Shown here one piece after another: positions 1 to 6,357 of a stretch of 10,206 bases of DNA (its first letter is position 1; each line of letters opens with the position of its first letter). This DNA is from Phycisphaerales bacterium (GTDB lineage Bacteria > Planctomycetota > Phycisphaerae > Phycisphaerales > UBA1924), in NCBI GenBank assembly GCA_016763115.1, contig JAESUL010000324.1, forward strand, positions 1 through 10,206, in the 5' to 3' direction. A program made the position numbers and the translations under genes. The notes under the pieces are model-generated. The model was not told the DNA's origin, did no database searches, and worked only from the letters and a program-made list of their open reading frames with translations.

Positions 1-468
1 TACATAGAGGGTTGGTTGAACGCCGCCCGATGATCTCACATCGAGCTCTGCTGTTGGGACAGCTGTCCCGATCGCAACCTGTCCATCGTCATCAACAAAG
101 ATCCCACGCGTCTGAATCGAGTACGGCGAAGCCGTGACCTTCTGACGAGGAGAGAGCGTGGTTCCGTTGATTGTGATCTCGAGCCAGCGGTCACCATCGA
201 GGGCAGCCGCACCGTAATCGAGCTCAAGCGAGAACAATCCGTCCGTCACGGGCACATCCTCAATATTCTGCGCTGATCCGACCTGTGAACCCGCCGAGAG
301 CGCGTTCCAGAGCGTGGCATCTATATCCACAGGACCATTCATCGGCGAACCGTTCTCCATCAAGGAGCCTTGATAAGTGAACGCGGTATCAGCGGCCAGA
401 GCGACTGGCGTGCTCAGCATGATTGCCGAGGAGACTGCGAGTGCAACGAGAGATCGAAAATTTAGCAT
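1..468 (-). CDS. Exported FTYQG/GIGT-type protein, N-terminal part (cut by left edge)
   Basis: This frame runs from ATG at 468 to the window edge without a stop, giving 156 residues of an incomplete protein. Residues 1 to about 28 form a signal peptide with a hydrophobic core and a VALAA cleavage region, so the product is exported. The mature part begins AADTAFTYQGSL and continues with GSPMNGPVDIDATLW, VTDGLFSLELDYGAAALDGD, RWLEITING, TTLSPRQKVTASPYSIQTRG and GQVAIGTAVPTAELDV. This order is that of a family common in planctomycetes, sometimes named tail-fiber-like, where the GIGT..P..LDV motif precedes a repetitive stalk or a C-terminal domain. The function is not established; a surface or stalk role is inferred. 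The start is supported by GAGGAGG 7 bases upstream. The gene lies 53 bases downstream of the exported-protein gene at 522-1043 in the same direction, so the two may share a transcript. Confidence 0.85.
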   Translation of the reverse strand, partial: MLNFRSLVALAVSSAIMLSTPVALAADTAFTYQGSLMENGSPMNGPVDIDATLWNALSAGSQVGSAQNIEDVPVTDGLFSLELDYGAAALDGDRWLEITINGTTLSPRQKVTASPYSIQTRGIFVDDDGQVAIGTAVPTAELDVRSSGGVQPTLYV

Positions 469-475
469 TTGACTG

Positions 476-482
476 CCTCCTC
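476..482 (-). promoter_or_regulatory. Ribosome binding site of the left-edge exported protein
   Basis: On the minus strand the sequence reads GAGGAGG, 7 bases before ATG at 468. It is a near-perfect Shine-Dalgarno sequence and fixes the start of the gene that runs off the left edge. Confidence 0.75.
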
Positions 483-521
483 TTGTGAGTACACGGATTT
501 GATATTCAATCGAAGTGTCGA

Positions 522-1043
522 TTAGCGACGACGGCGGCCAACAGCGATTCCGCCGAGACCGAGCAGTGCCATTGCACTCGGAGCAGGAATAACAGTCACT
601 TTGAAGAACCCGGTCTCTTGATCCAAGAGTGAGAAATCTCCAGAAAAAATACTGTTAGCAAACATGCCATTAATGTTCAGCCAAACCGAGCCAATATCGC
701 CAGGTTCAAAAGCAGAACCAGTGTTGATAAAATTATCTTCGAAGACTGAGTTAAACTCGGAAACACCGATGAAGTACACACCCGCGGTAAGCGATTCTGT
801 AACGCGGCTCCAAGTGTTGGAGGAACTGATATTATTATTGGAGGCCAACAACAATCCTGTGGAATCCCAGAGACCGAGCTCTGTGTCAATCCTTTCCCCA
901 GTAAACTCCAGATTCGAGCCCTGACTATCGAACGTGTATGAACCTTCGTTTCCGATAACACCCAAATCCAAGAAACTAGATGGCTGGGCTGCGGCAACTG
1001 CTGAACAGCCGACGAGTGCGATAATAGTGGTTACTTTTTTCAT
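522..1043 (-). CDS. Exported protein with PEP-CTERM-like sorting tail
   Basis: The 173-residue product has a signal peptide (MKKVTTIIALVGCSAVAAAQ, residues 1-20, cleavage after AAA or AAAQ). At the C-terminus are a proline motif (PAPSAM, 153-158), a short hydrophobic stretch (ALLGLGGIAVG, 159-169) and four arginines (170-173). This three-part tail is the PEP-CTERM type, known to direct exported proteins to an exosortase/archaeosortase-like processing system; the variant with PAP instead of PEP is usual in Phycisphaerae. The middle part (SYTFDSQGSNLEFTGERIDT, then a TELGLWDSTG segment and LTAGVYFIGVSE near 86-96) resembles the DVUA0089-type beta-rich domain in which an event or fluid property is described as a structural protein; its exact role is unknown. 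The start is preceded by a purine run (AAGAAGAGAGAGAACTGAA) rather than a classical GGAGG. No exosortase gene is in the window. Confidence 0.85.
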   Translation of the reverse strand: MKKVTTIIALVGCSAVAAAQPSSFLDLGVIGNEGSYTFDSQGSNLEFTGERIDTELGLWDSTGLLLASNNNISSSNTWSRVTESLTAGVYFIGVSEFNSVFEDNFINTGSAFEPGDIGSVWLNINGMFANSIFSGDFSLLDQETGFFKVTVIPAPSAMALLGLGGIAVGRRRR

Positions 1044-1642
1044 TTCAGTTCTCTCTCTTCTTTTTCTAAAAACTTCGAGAGAGCCTCCCGACCTTCACGA
1101 ATACCAAACCAATACAATCGGCAAGTACCCACACACATTCTGTTTGAAGATCGACTCTCTCATTTTTAAACCAGCACAATGCCAGCTCTCTCTCTTGACT
1201 GCAATTGAACACAAACTCTCAGCCGTTCTGTAACTCGTTGGATTGACATGATCGCAGTCTCCTGATCAACCAAAGCACACTCTGTGCTCGGCGATCTTGT
1301 GTGAGACAGTGATCAGTACGAATACCTGAACCCAATACAAATACAGACATGCCCACCGGCAACTCAGACGATAAACAAACGCAGTCTCAATCACTAAACG
1401 ATGTTGCTGACGGGTGCGGATCACGAAAATTCAAACTTGCACAAGATTGCCATCAAGCCCCAATAAACTGGATCTCGAACGCTGGCAATTAGCCCGTGGA
1501 TTCATTGAAATGCGGCTTGTCTTCTGTTTACAGGGCTATATGGACCCAGAGAGACATGCCCGGAAATCAATCAACGAGCCACAATCGACAGAGCTTTGTG
1601 GTCACCAAATTAAGAAAATGAATGAGAAACTGTCCGTTTCGC
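1044..1642. other. Non-coding stretch between kinase 1 and the PEP-CTERM-like gene
   Basis: About 600 bases lie between the stop of kinase 1 and the start of the next minus-strand gene. I see no convincing protein: open frames on the plus strand here have no ribosome binding site and one runs on antisense into kinase 1. The part next to 1043 should hold the promoter and leader of the PEP-CTERM-like gene, but I could not pick a clear -35/-10 pair. The leader is rich in AGAGAG purine runs on the minus strand (around 1051-1083 and 1184-1195). A nested inverted repeat is at 1262-1316. A possible leader peptide of 27 codons (minus strand, ATG at 1249, stop ending at 1166) has AGGAG 9 bases upstream, but it is too short to support as a gene. 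Confidence 0.6.
1262..1316. repeat. Nested inverted repeat in the kinase 1 / PEP-CTERM-like intergenic region
   Basis: An outer pair CTGATCA (1262-1268) and TGATCAG (1310-1316) encloses a perfect hairpin AGCACA-CTC-TGTGCT (1274-1288). The inner CACAC (1276-1280) could instead pair with GTGTG (1299-1303), giving two exclusive folds. On the minus strand the inner hairpin is followed by TTTGGTT, too weak a T-run for a confident terminator. It lies about 220 bases before the PEP-CTERM-like gene, so it could be a protein-binding site, an attenuator or a weak terminator of the kinase transcript. Confidence 0.4.
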
Positions 1643-4600
1643 CTATTCGACGCTTGGCCAGGCTCGAACGAGAGCGACCTCGGCGGCGGCTCGCTCAACG
1701 GCACTCAAAGATGTATCACGAAGGAGTCTTTCGCCCGCGCTGCGAGCAGACATCCCGTCGGCCAGAAACCCCGCGAGTATCGCACTCACCCGTTCATCGG
1801 CAGCAACCTGCTCCACTCGCAGTCTTCTCTGTTCATACGGCCGAGTGGTGCCCCAGCTTCGGACATAGCCGCCGGCATGTGCGGAATACAGCGTGCTCCC
1901 GTCCGGGCTCCATGCGAGCATGTACACATACTTGTATTCCTTGTCGAGGAGCACTTGAGGCGACGCCACAATGTCAAAGAGCTTGGTGTAGTACTCCGTC
2001 TCGATGATCATGATCCTGCCATCGTGTGTGCCGACTGCGAGCGTCTTTCCATCAGGGGAATACGATGCACACAACAATCGGTTTCTGTCCATCACCGGAG
2101 AAGCAATCCGTTCGCGCGAGTCAAAGTCGAAAAACTCAACAGCTCCCTCTGCAACCATCGCGATGACCTTGCCGTCCGGGCTGATCGCGATACCCTCTGC
2201 AGTTGACATCAGATTATCAACTGTTCTCGCTCCGTCATGCTCAATATAGAGAAGCCTGCTCTCCCAGAGTGATTGATTGAGCACAAATCCATTTCCATTT
2301 GGATGCACTGCAGCTCGCGCACTCAACGGCTGACAAGGAAACAGTCTCTCAAGCTCAGATGAAGCAGTTCCAACTATGGCTTCTTGCTCATCTATTGGTT
2401 CATACTCACCGGTCGTTATTTCTCGGCTTTCCAAAGTATGTCTATCTCTATCAGAAAAATTACGAGAATACACAAGCGATGCGTCGTTGGTGAAATACAA
2501 CTGGGTGGGGACACTAAAAGAACTAGGCAAACCCGGATTATATGAAACCAATAGGTCTCCGGATCTTGCATCGAGGACGCACAAGGTATTCTCGAATGGG
2601 TGGTAGGTAGCCAGCAACCCACCAGCGGGCGACACCGCAATGTTGTATGTATCCCCTTCGTGTGGCAAAGCTGTTAGGAGTGGTTGAAGACCGTTTTCAG
2701 GATCAAGCGTATCGACAAGAACAGGGCGAAATGGTCTTGGGCCGATCGCAAGAAGAAGCTCGCCGTTGTACATTCTGCAATCACTGCGAATACGAGGATG
2801 CCCGAACTCATCTGGATGACCTACAAAGTATTCTTGGAGAACTTGCCCGTCTTCAGCACTGATAAGCGCAAAGACATAGTCCGGAGTCCTCGCAACCAAT
2901 GCGTCCAACTCAGGAATAGATGCGACAACTATGCCATTGAACTCCAGCGTCCGGCTCAACTCGAGCGTCTTCATGTTATAGAGCATGACCGACGCGCCCA
3001 TGCTGAAATCATAACTCCCGATCGCGATCTCATTGCGTTCCGGTATCGGGCAGATGACCGGCGGGACTCTTGATGCATCTACGCTCTTTACGACTTGGCC
3101 CGAATCAGAGTCAAAGATAATCATCTCTGATGCCCATTCACCTTCACTATCAAAGCCAGATACGAACAAGATGTACTGGTTTGCTCCATCAACTTTGCAT
3201 TCAATCTTAAAATATTCTATCTTGTATGACCTGAGGAATGACTGCGTGCCGTTCCGCTCATCCCAGAAATACACGGTTCGAAGCAGATCAGGATCGTCAG
3301 TGTTTTCATACGAATGCTTCCATGCGGCTACATTGAACTCGGCACTGTACTCGATATCTGTCCAGGGATCGGGCTGCAAGTTGACTGGAATGGAATGCAA
3401 CTCATCCGTATCGATATTGAGCAGTTTCCTTTCGCCGAGAGTGACCTGGTCATTCGATGCGACACCAATCTGTATCAGTGCCGTTGTGGCCGAATATCCG
3501 CGTTTGATCTCATCGATGGACAACTCAGGAAAGAGAATCTGATCTGTTTGGGTAAGCGGATTCCATTTATGCAGATTACGGCCCGCGACCACCAGAACAT
3601 GCGTCCCATGTATGCTGAAGGTCTCTTGCGATCCACTCTCAAGATTGACCGGAGATATGTCATTGATCTCGCCTATTCCGCCGAACTCATAATCGCCCGG
3701 CATCCATCTCGGCATACCGCTTGCCAGCATCTCCCATCCCCAGCCGCGGAGCCAATCAGGTATGCCTTCGAGCACTTCGATCGAACCGAACACATCACCG
3801 GATACAGACATGTTCACAGCACTCTGAAACTGATTCCCCGCCAACACGGTCTGCTGCATCCGTGCTTCACGCTCGCTTGCTTTGGCAAGTACCTTGGCCT
3901 CAAACTGGCCAACGGCAAAGATTGAAGCCACAATAATCCCAACGATCAGTGTAATCATGGTCGCCATCGCACCACCGACGAAAATCCGATTCCGTTTAAT
4001 GTACTTTCGTGTCAGATAAAGCGTGTCGGGCGGCCTTGCCGTGATAGGGCGATCCACAAGCAGTCGGCGCACATCGTCGGCGAACTCCGCTGCATTCTGG
4101 TATCGCCGATCAGGTTCCCTGCGTAAACACTTTGACACCACCGTCTCGATATCGCGATCCACATCTGGAACCACAGCCCGAAGCTTTGGCAAGTCCTGTA
4201 TATCAACCAGCTTCATGGCAGCAGCGATCGATAGGTTACCAAGTTCTATCGGCGGCCTCCCCGCAATCAGCTCAAACGCAATAACCCCGAGTGCGTAGAC
4301 ATCGGTCGCCGGCGTGATGTCGCCACTGTTGAACTGTTCGGGTGCCATGAATGCCAGAGTTCCCAAGAGTTGTCCGCCTCGTGTCATCGTGGTCGCGACA
4401 AGTGTGGAATCACTGGTCAAGCGCGCGATACCAAAATCCAGCACCTTTGGCTGCCCGTCGCTCCTGACGAGGATGTTCTCGGGTTTCAGATCGCGGTGCA
4501 CAACACCTTTGGTATGCGCATATCCGACAGCGTCAGCGACCTTCGCGAGCAACTCAAGCTTGGCATTTGTGGTGAGCCTATTTCGATCGGCGTAACTTAT

Positions 4601-5137
4601 CAGCGACACTCCGTCGACGAGTTCCATAGCGATATAAGGCCGGTCTGCATGTCCGATGTGTGTGACGCCTGCTCCGTATACCTGTACAATTCCGGGGTGC
4701 TGGAGTCGCCCTTGGATCTCGGCCTCCGCCTTGAATCGCTTTTCGATCTCGCTGTCTGCGCGGAGCACATCAATTACCTTGAGCGCCACATCTCGCGAAG
4801 GGCTCGACTGAACCGCCCGGTAGACCACGCCCATACCCCCCTCGCCGAGCACGCCGAGAATGTCATACTCACCGATCCGATCGATGTGCTTTGGAGGAAC
4901 TGGAACCGGATTATCAATGAGCGCATCGAGTCGTCGGCGCTGTTCATTCAACTGATGGTCAGACATGGGGTGATGGTCGTTGGCGCGACCCAGCTCTGCA
5001 AGCAAAGAACGGACCTCAGCCTCGAGTTCAGTGTCACCTTCCACCAGACTCTGAAGCAAGCAATCACGATCAGTTTCCTGTGCATCTAAGACTTGGTCGA
5101 TCACCGCCTGGACACGCTGGTAGAGTTTGCTGTTCAT
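1643..5137 (-). CDS. Transmembrane Ser/Thr protein kinase with C-terminal beta-propeller (WD40-like)
   Basis: The 1164-residue product is a PknB-like (Hanks-type) kinase. Residues 1-88 are a helical, acidic extension. The kinase domain spans about 91-362: glycine loop GEGGMG (98-103), ATP lysine in VALK (K120), helix-C glutamate E138, catalytic HRDLKPEN (214-221, D216), DFG (234-236) and APEQ (265-268). All catalytic residues are present, so it should be active. A basic stretch (RKYIKRNR) precedes one membrane segment (about 386-410), which places the kinase in the cytoplasm and the rest outside. After a short coiled segment (411-440) about 680 residues follow with beta-propeller character; SPDG blade motifs are clear near 986, 1027 and 1077, earlier blades are degenerate. 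A helical tail (about 1100-1164) closes the protein. The propeller probably senses a ligand or partner protein. The ATG lies 4 bases after the stop of the sigma gene and has only a weak ribosome binding site, so translational coupling is likely. The partner sigma factor is the obvious candidate substrate (inference). Confidence 0.93.
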   Translation of the reverse strand: MNSKLYQRVQAVIDQVLDAQETDRDCLLQSLVEGDTELEAEVRSLLAELGRANDHHPMSDHQLNEQRRRLDALIDNPVPVPPKHIDRIGEYDILGVLGEGGMGVVYRAVQSSPSRDVALKVIDVLRADSEIEKRFKAEAEIQGRLQHPGIVQVYGAGVTHIGHADRPYIAMELVDGVSLISYADRNRLTTNAKLELLAKVADAVGYAHTKGVVHRDLKPENILVRSDGQPKVLDFGIARLTSDSTLVATTMTRGGQLLGTLAFMAPEQFNSGDITPATDVYALGVIAFELIAGRPPIELGNLSIAAAMKLVDIQDLPKLRAVVPDVDRDIETVVSKCLRREPDRRYQNAAEFADDVRRLLVDRPITARPPDTLYLTRKYIKRNRIFVGGAMATMITLIVGIIVASIFAVGQFEAKVLAKASEREARMQQTVLAGNQFQSAVNMSVSGDVFGSIEVLEGIPDWLRGWGWEMLASGMPRWMPGDYEFGGIGEINDISPVNLESGSQETFSIHGTHVLVVAGRNLHKWNPLTQTDQILFPELSIDEIKRGYSATTALIQIGVASNDQVTLGERKLLNIDTDELHSIPVNLQPDPWTDIEYSAEFNVAAWKHSYENTDDPDLLRTVYFWDERNGTQSFLRSYKIEYFKIECKVDGANQYILFVSGFDSEGEWASEMIIFDSDSGQVVKSVDASRVPPVICPIPERNEIAIGSYDFSMGASVMLYNMKTLELSRTLEFNGIVVASIPELDALVARTPDYVFALISAEDGQVLQEYFVGHPDEFGHPRIRSDCRMYNGELLLAIGPRPFRPVLVDTLDPENGLQPLLTALPHEGDTYNIAVSPAGGLLATYHPFENTLCVLDARSGDLLVSYNPGLPSSFSVPTQLYFTNDASLVYSRNFSDRDRHTLESREITTGEYEPIDEQEAIVGTASSELERLFPCQPLSARAAVHPNGNGFVLNQSLWESRLLYIEHDGARTVDNLMSTAEGIAISPDGKVIAMVAEGAVEFFDFDSRERIASPVMDRNRLLCASYSPDGKTLAVGTHDGRIMIIETEYYTKLFDIVASPQVLLDKEYKYVYMLAWSPDGSTLYSAHAGGYVRSWGTTRPYEQRRLRVEQVAADERVSAILAGFLADGMSARSAGERLLRDTSLSAVERAAAEVALVRAWPSVE

Positions 5138-5141
5138 CTTG

Positions 5142-5711
5142 CTAGCTCAACTCTCGCATCAACCAGAGCTTGGCCATCTGCCAGTCGCGTTTCACGGTCG
5201 CTTCACCGATGCCGAGCTGATCAGCGATCTCATCCACGGACATGGCGCCGAGCAACCGGAGTTCTGCAACCTGCGCATGACGCCTATTGAGCGACGCGAG
5301 ATGCTCCAGAGCATCATTGAACTCGATCATGTCGAAACTACTGACTGCATCCGCCATCGAGCCCGGACCAAGTGTCAACCTTTTTCTGCCGCCGCCACGC
5401 TTTGCCCGAGACTGCCCTCGAGCATAATCTGCAAGAACCTGTCTCATTACCTGGGCCGCCAAAGCAAAAAAATGATGTCGATCATTTATCCCATCAAGCT
5501 TCCCCGCCAACTTGATCCACGCCTCATTGACAAGGACCGTGGGCTGGAGAGTTTTCTGGCCGGAAGAATCATTAAAAACGACCGTCGCCAAACGGCGAAG
5601 CTCATCCGATACCGTCTCGAATAGCTCATGGCTGTATGCTATTGGGCGAACTTGATCGCCACCAGAGTTGTCTTTCGGGGATTCCATCGGATCTAGTGTA
5701 GTGAACTCCAC
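5142..5711 (-). CDS. ECF-type RNA polymerase sigma factor 1 (TIGR02999-like)
   Basis: The 189-residue product has sigma region 2 at about 30-105 (LQPTVLVNEAWIKLAG at 55-70; HHFFALAAQVMRQVLADYAR at 79-98, followed by a basic GQSRAKRGGGRKR linker) and sigma region 4 at about 135-188, whose helix-turn-helix is MSVDEIADQLGIGEATVKRD (157-176). These are hallmarks of the ECF-like sigma family TIGR02999, often found next to Ser/Thr kinases in planctomycetes. It directs RNA polymerase to a specific promoter set. The acidic DAED patch usual before LVQE in region 2 is replaced by QPTV, which includes a possible phosphate-accepting threonine (T58). The start is uncertain: GTG at 5711 lacks a good ribosome binding site; ATG at 5687 (residue 9) is 5 bases after the stop of a possible small ORF and could be used by coupling. 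The gene is followed at 4 bases by its kinase. Confidence 0.92.
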   Translation of the reverse strand: MEFTTLDPMESPKDNSGGDQVRPIAYSHELFETVSDELRRLATVVFNDSSGQKTLQPTVLVNEAWIKLAGKLDGINDRHHFFALAAQVMRQVLADYARGQSRAKRGGGRKRLTLGPGSMADAVSSFDMIEFNDALEHLASLNRRHAQVAELRLLGAMSVDEIADQLGIGEATVKRDWQMAKLWLMRELS

Positions 5712-5836
5712 TCTCGGACGTACTCAGAGATGAGAAATTGCACGTGATATTCGCCGTGTAGAAGGGCCACCACAATCTGCTGGGTCACCGCTACACACCA
5801 GCTAGACTTTTCCTGCAAGCAACTGCTACATGCCAT
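5693..5836 (-). CDS. Possible 47-residue small ORF upstream of sigma factor 1
   Basis: The frame begins ATG at 5836 and ends TAG at 5695-5693. AGAAGG lies 7 bases before the ATG, a better site than that of the sigma gene itself. The peptide starts MACSSCLQEK, has three cysteines (3, 6, 14) and a hydrophobic middle (VAVTQQIVVALLHGEYHV) and ends VREWSSLH. Its stop lies 5 bases before the alternative ATG of the sigma gene at 5687, or overlaps the GTG at 5711 by 19 bases, a spacing typical of a translationally coupled leader. I recognise no family. It may be a leader peptide, a small regulator of the sigma factor, or chance; one open frame of this length is not rare. Confidence 0.3.
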   Translation of the reverse strand: MACSSCLQEKSSWCVAVTQQIVVALLHGEYHVQFLISEYVREWSSLH

Positions 5837-5932
5837 GACTCAGCCTTCTACCTCGCAAGACGATTCGGCCCGCTTGACCAGAACCGTTCTTAGGTGTCGT
5901 GCAGTGGATCCCGCAACTCGCCCCAAAACGGG

Positions 5933-5964
5933 CGAAACGACGCCTTTTCGGGGACGCCGTTTCG
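5933..5964. repeat. Inverted repeat CGAAACG / CGTTTCG
   Basis: CGAAACG at 5933-5939 is complementary to CGTTTCG at 5958-5964, with two further pairs possible after one mismatch. A partly overlapping pair CCCCAAAA (5921-5928) and TTTTCGGGG (5945-5953) pairs with a one-base bulge. Together they make alternative stem-loops at the left end of the CAGGGA-rich region. Confidence 0.45.
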
Positions 5965-6023
5965 TATACCTTTTATGTCAACGGAGTGTGTTTCAACATA
6001 TGGCATACAGTCTCTCGGAAATA

Positions 6024-6048
6024 CCCTGTTCTTGGTCAATGAACAGGG
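6024..6048. repeat. Perfect 8-base inverted repeat CCCTGTTC / GAACAGGG
   Basis: CCCTGTTC (6024-6031) and GAACAGGG (6041-6048) form a perfect stem around a 9-base loop. The arms carry the CAGGG word that recurs further right. No T-run follows on either strand, so it is not a standard terminator. Confidence 0.55.
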
Positions 6049-6142
6049 ACTTTCGCGTTTATCAGTGTATTTGCGCAATCCGCGCGTTACAACAAGCCTG
6101 TTTGTGGCCTGAAACCCACGATTTAGAGGGCAATTTTCATGT

Positions 6143-6179
6143 TTTCCCTACTCCGCATAACAGGGAACTTGCAGGGAAA
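6143..6179. repeat. TTTCCCT / AGGGAA / AGGGAAA repeat cluster
   Basis: TTTCCCT at 6143-6149 is complementary to AGGGAAA at 6173-6179 and, for six bases, to AGGGAA at 6162-6167. The two direct copies (AACAGGGAA and GCAGGGAAA) are 12 bases apart, so two alternative hairpins can form with the same left arm. Confidence 0.45.
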
Positions 6180-6357
6180 TCCGCACTCAAAACTGATTCC
6201 GAATTGACCTTGCTCAATCCTCACAATCCTCGATTCAAACCCGTTCTCTAGGGGTTCAAAAACCCATCTCTTCAAATTCAATGATCGCTCAATCATCGTG
6301 ATTCGCGGAATGGTGTCTGTCTATTCCAATATCCTCATATCCACTCTTTCACCAGAA

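Larger units (their letters stand above)
5837..6357. other. Gene-free region with repeat-element character
   Basis: No supported gene lies between the small ORF and the end of kinase 2. The segment from about 5885 to 6270 has recurrent CAGGGA/TCCCTG words (6024-6031, 6041-6049, 6144-6149, 6161-6167, 6172-6178), several small palindromes, and a hairpin GGGTT-CAAA-AACCC at 6252-6265 without a T-run. Sequences with spaced AACAGGGA words recur in many environmental genomes as I recall, with no defined function, so this is probably the remnant of a dispersed element that lies between the two sigma-kinase modules. A plus-strand frame from 5835 to 6251 has no ribosome binding site and unlikely composition and is not called. 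The promoter of the sigma 1 transcript should lie at the left end of this region. Confidence 0.45.

Noticed and set aside
508..523. Hairpin AATCGA-AGTG-TCGATT over the stop of the PEP-CTERM-like gene as a terminator
   Set aside because: The stem is only 6 bases, AT-rich and overlaps the stop codon, and no T-run follows on the minus strand.
1166..1249. 27-codon minus-strand ORF with AGGAG 9 bases upstream
   Set aside because: Too short, no homology I recognise, and a single ribosome-binding-like word is not enough; noted only as a possible leader peptide.
1414..2007. Plus-strand open frame of 197 codons
   Set aside because: It is antisense to the end of kinase 1, has no ribosome binding site and a low-complexity Arg/His-rich translation typical of a shadow frame.
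4370..5089. Plus-strand open frame of 239 codons
   Set aside because: It lies antisense to the conserved kinase domain of kinase 1, whose motifs are unmistakable; no ribosome binding site.
5835..6251. Plus-strand open frame of 138 codons in the CAGGGA-rich region
   Set aside because: No ribosome binding site, no recognisable domain, and the region is full of palindromes; the ATG overlaps the start of the small minus-strand ORF.
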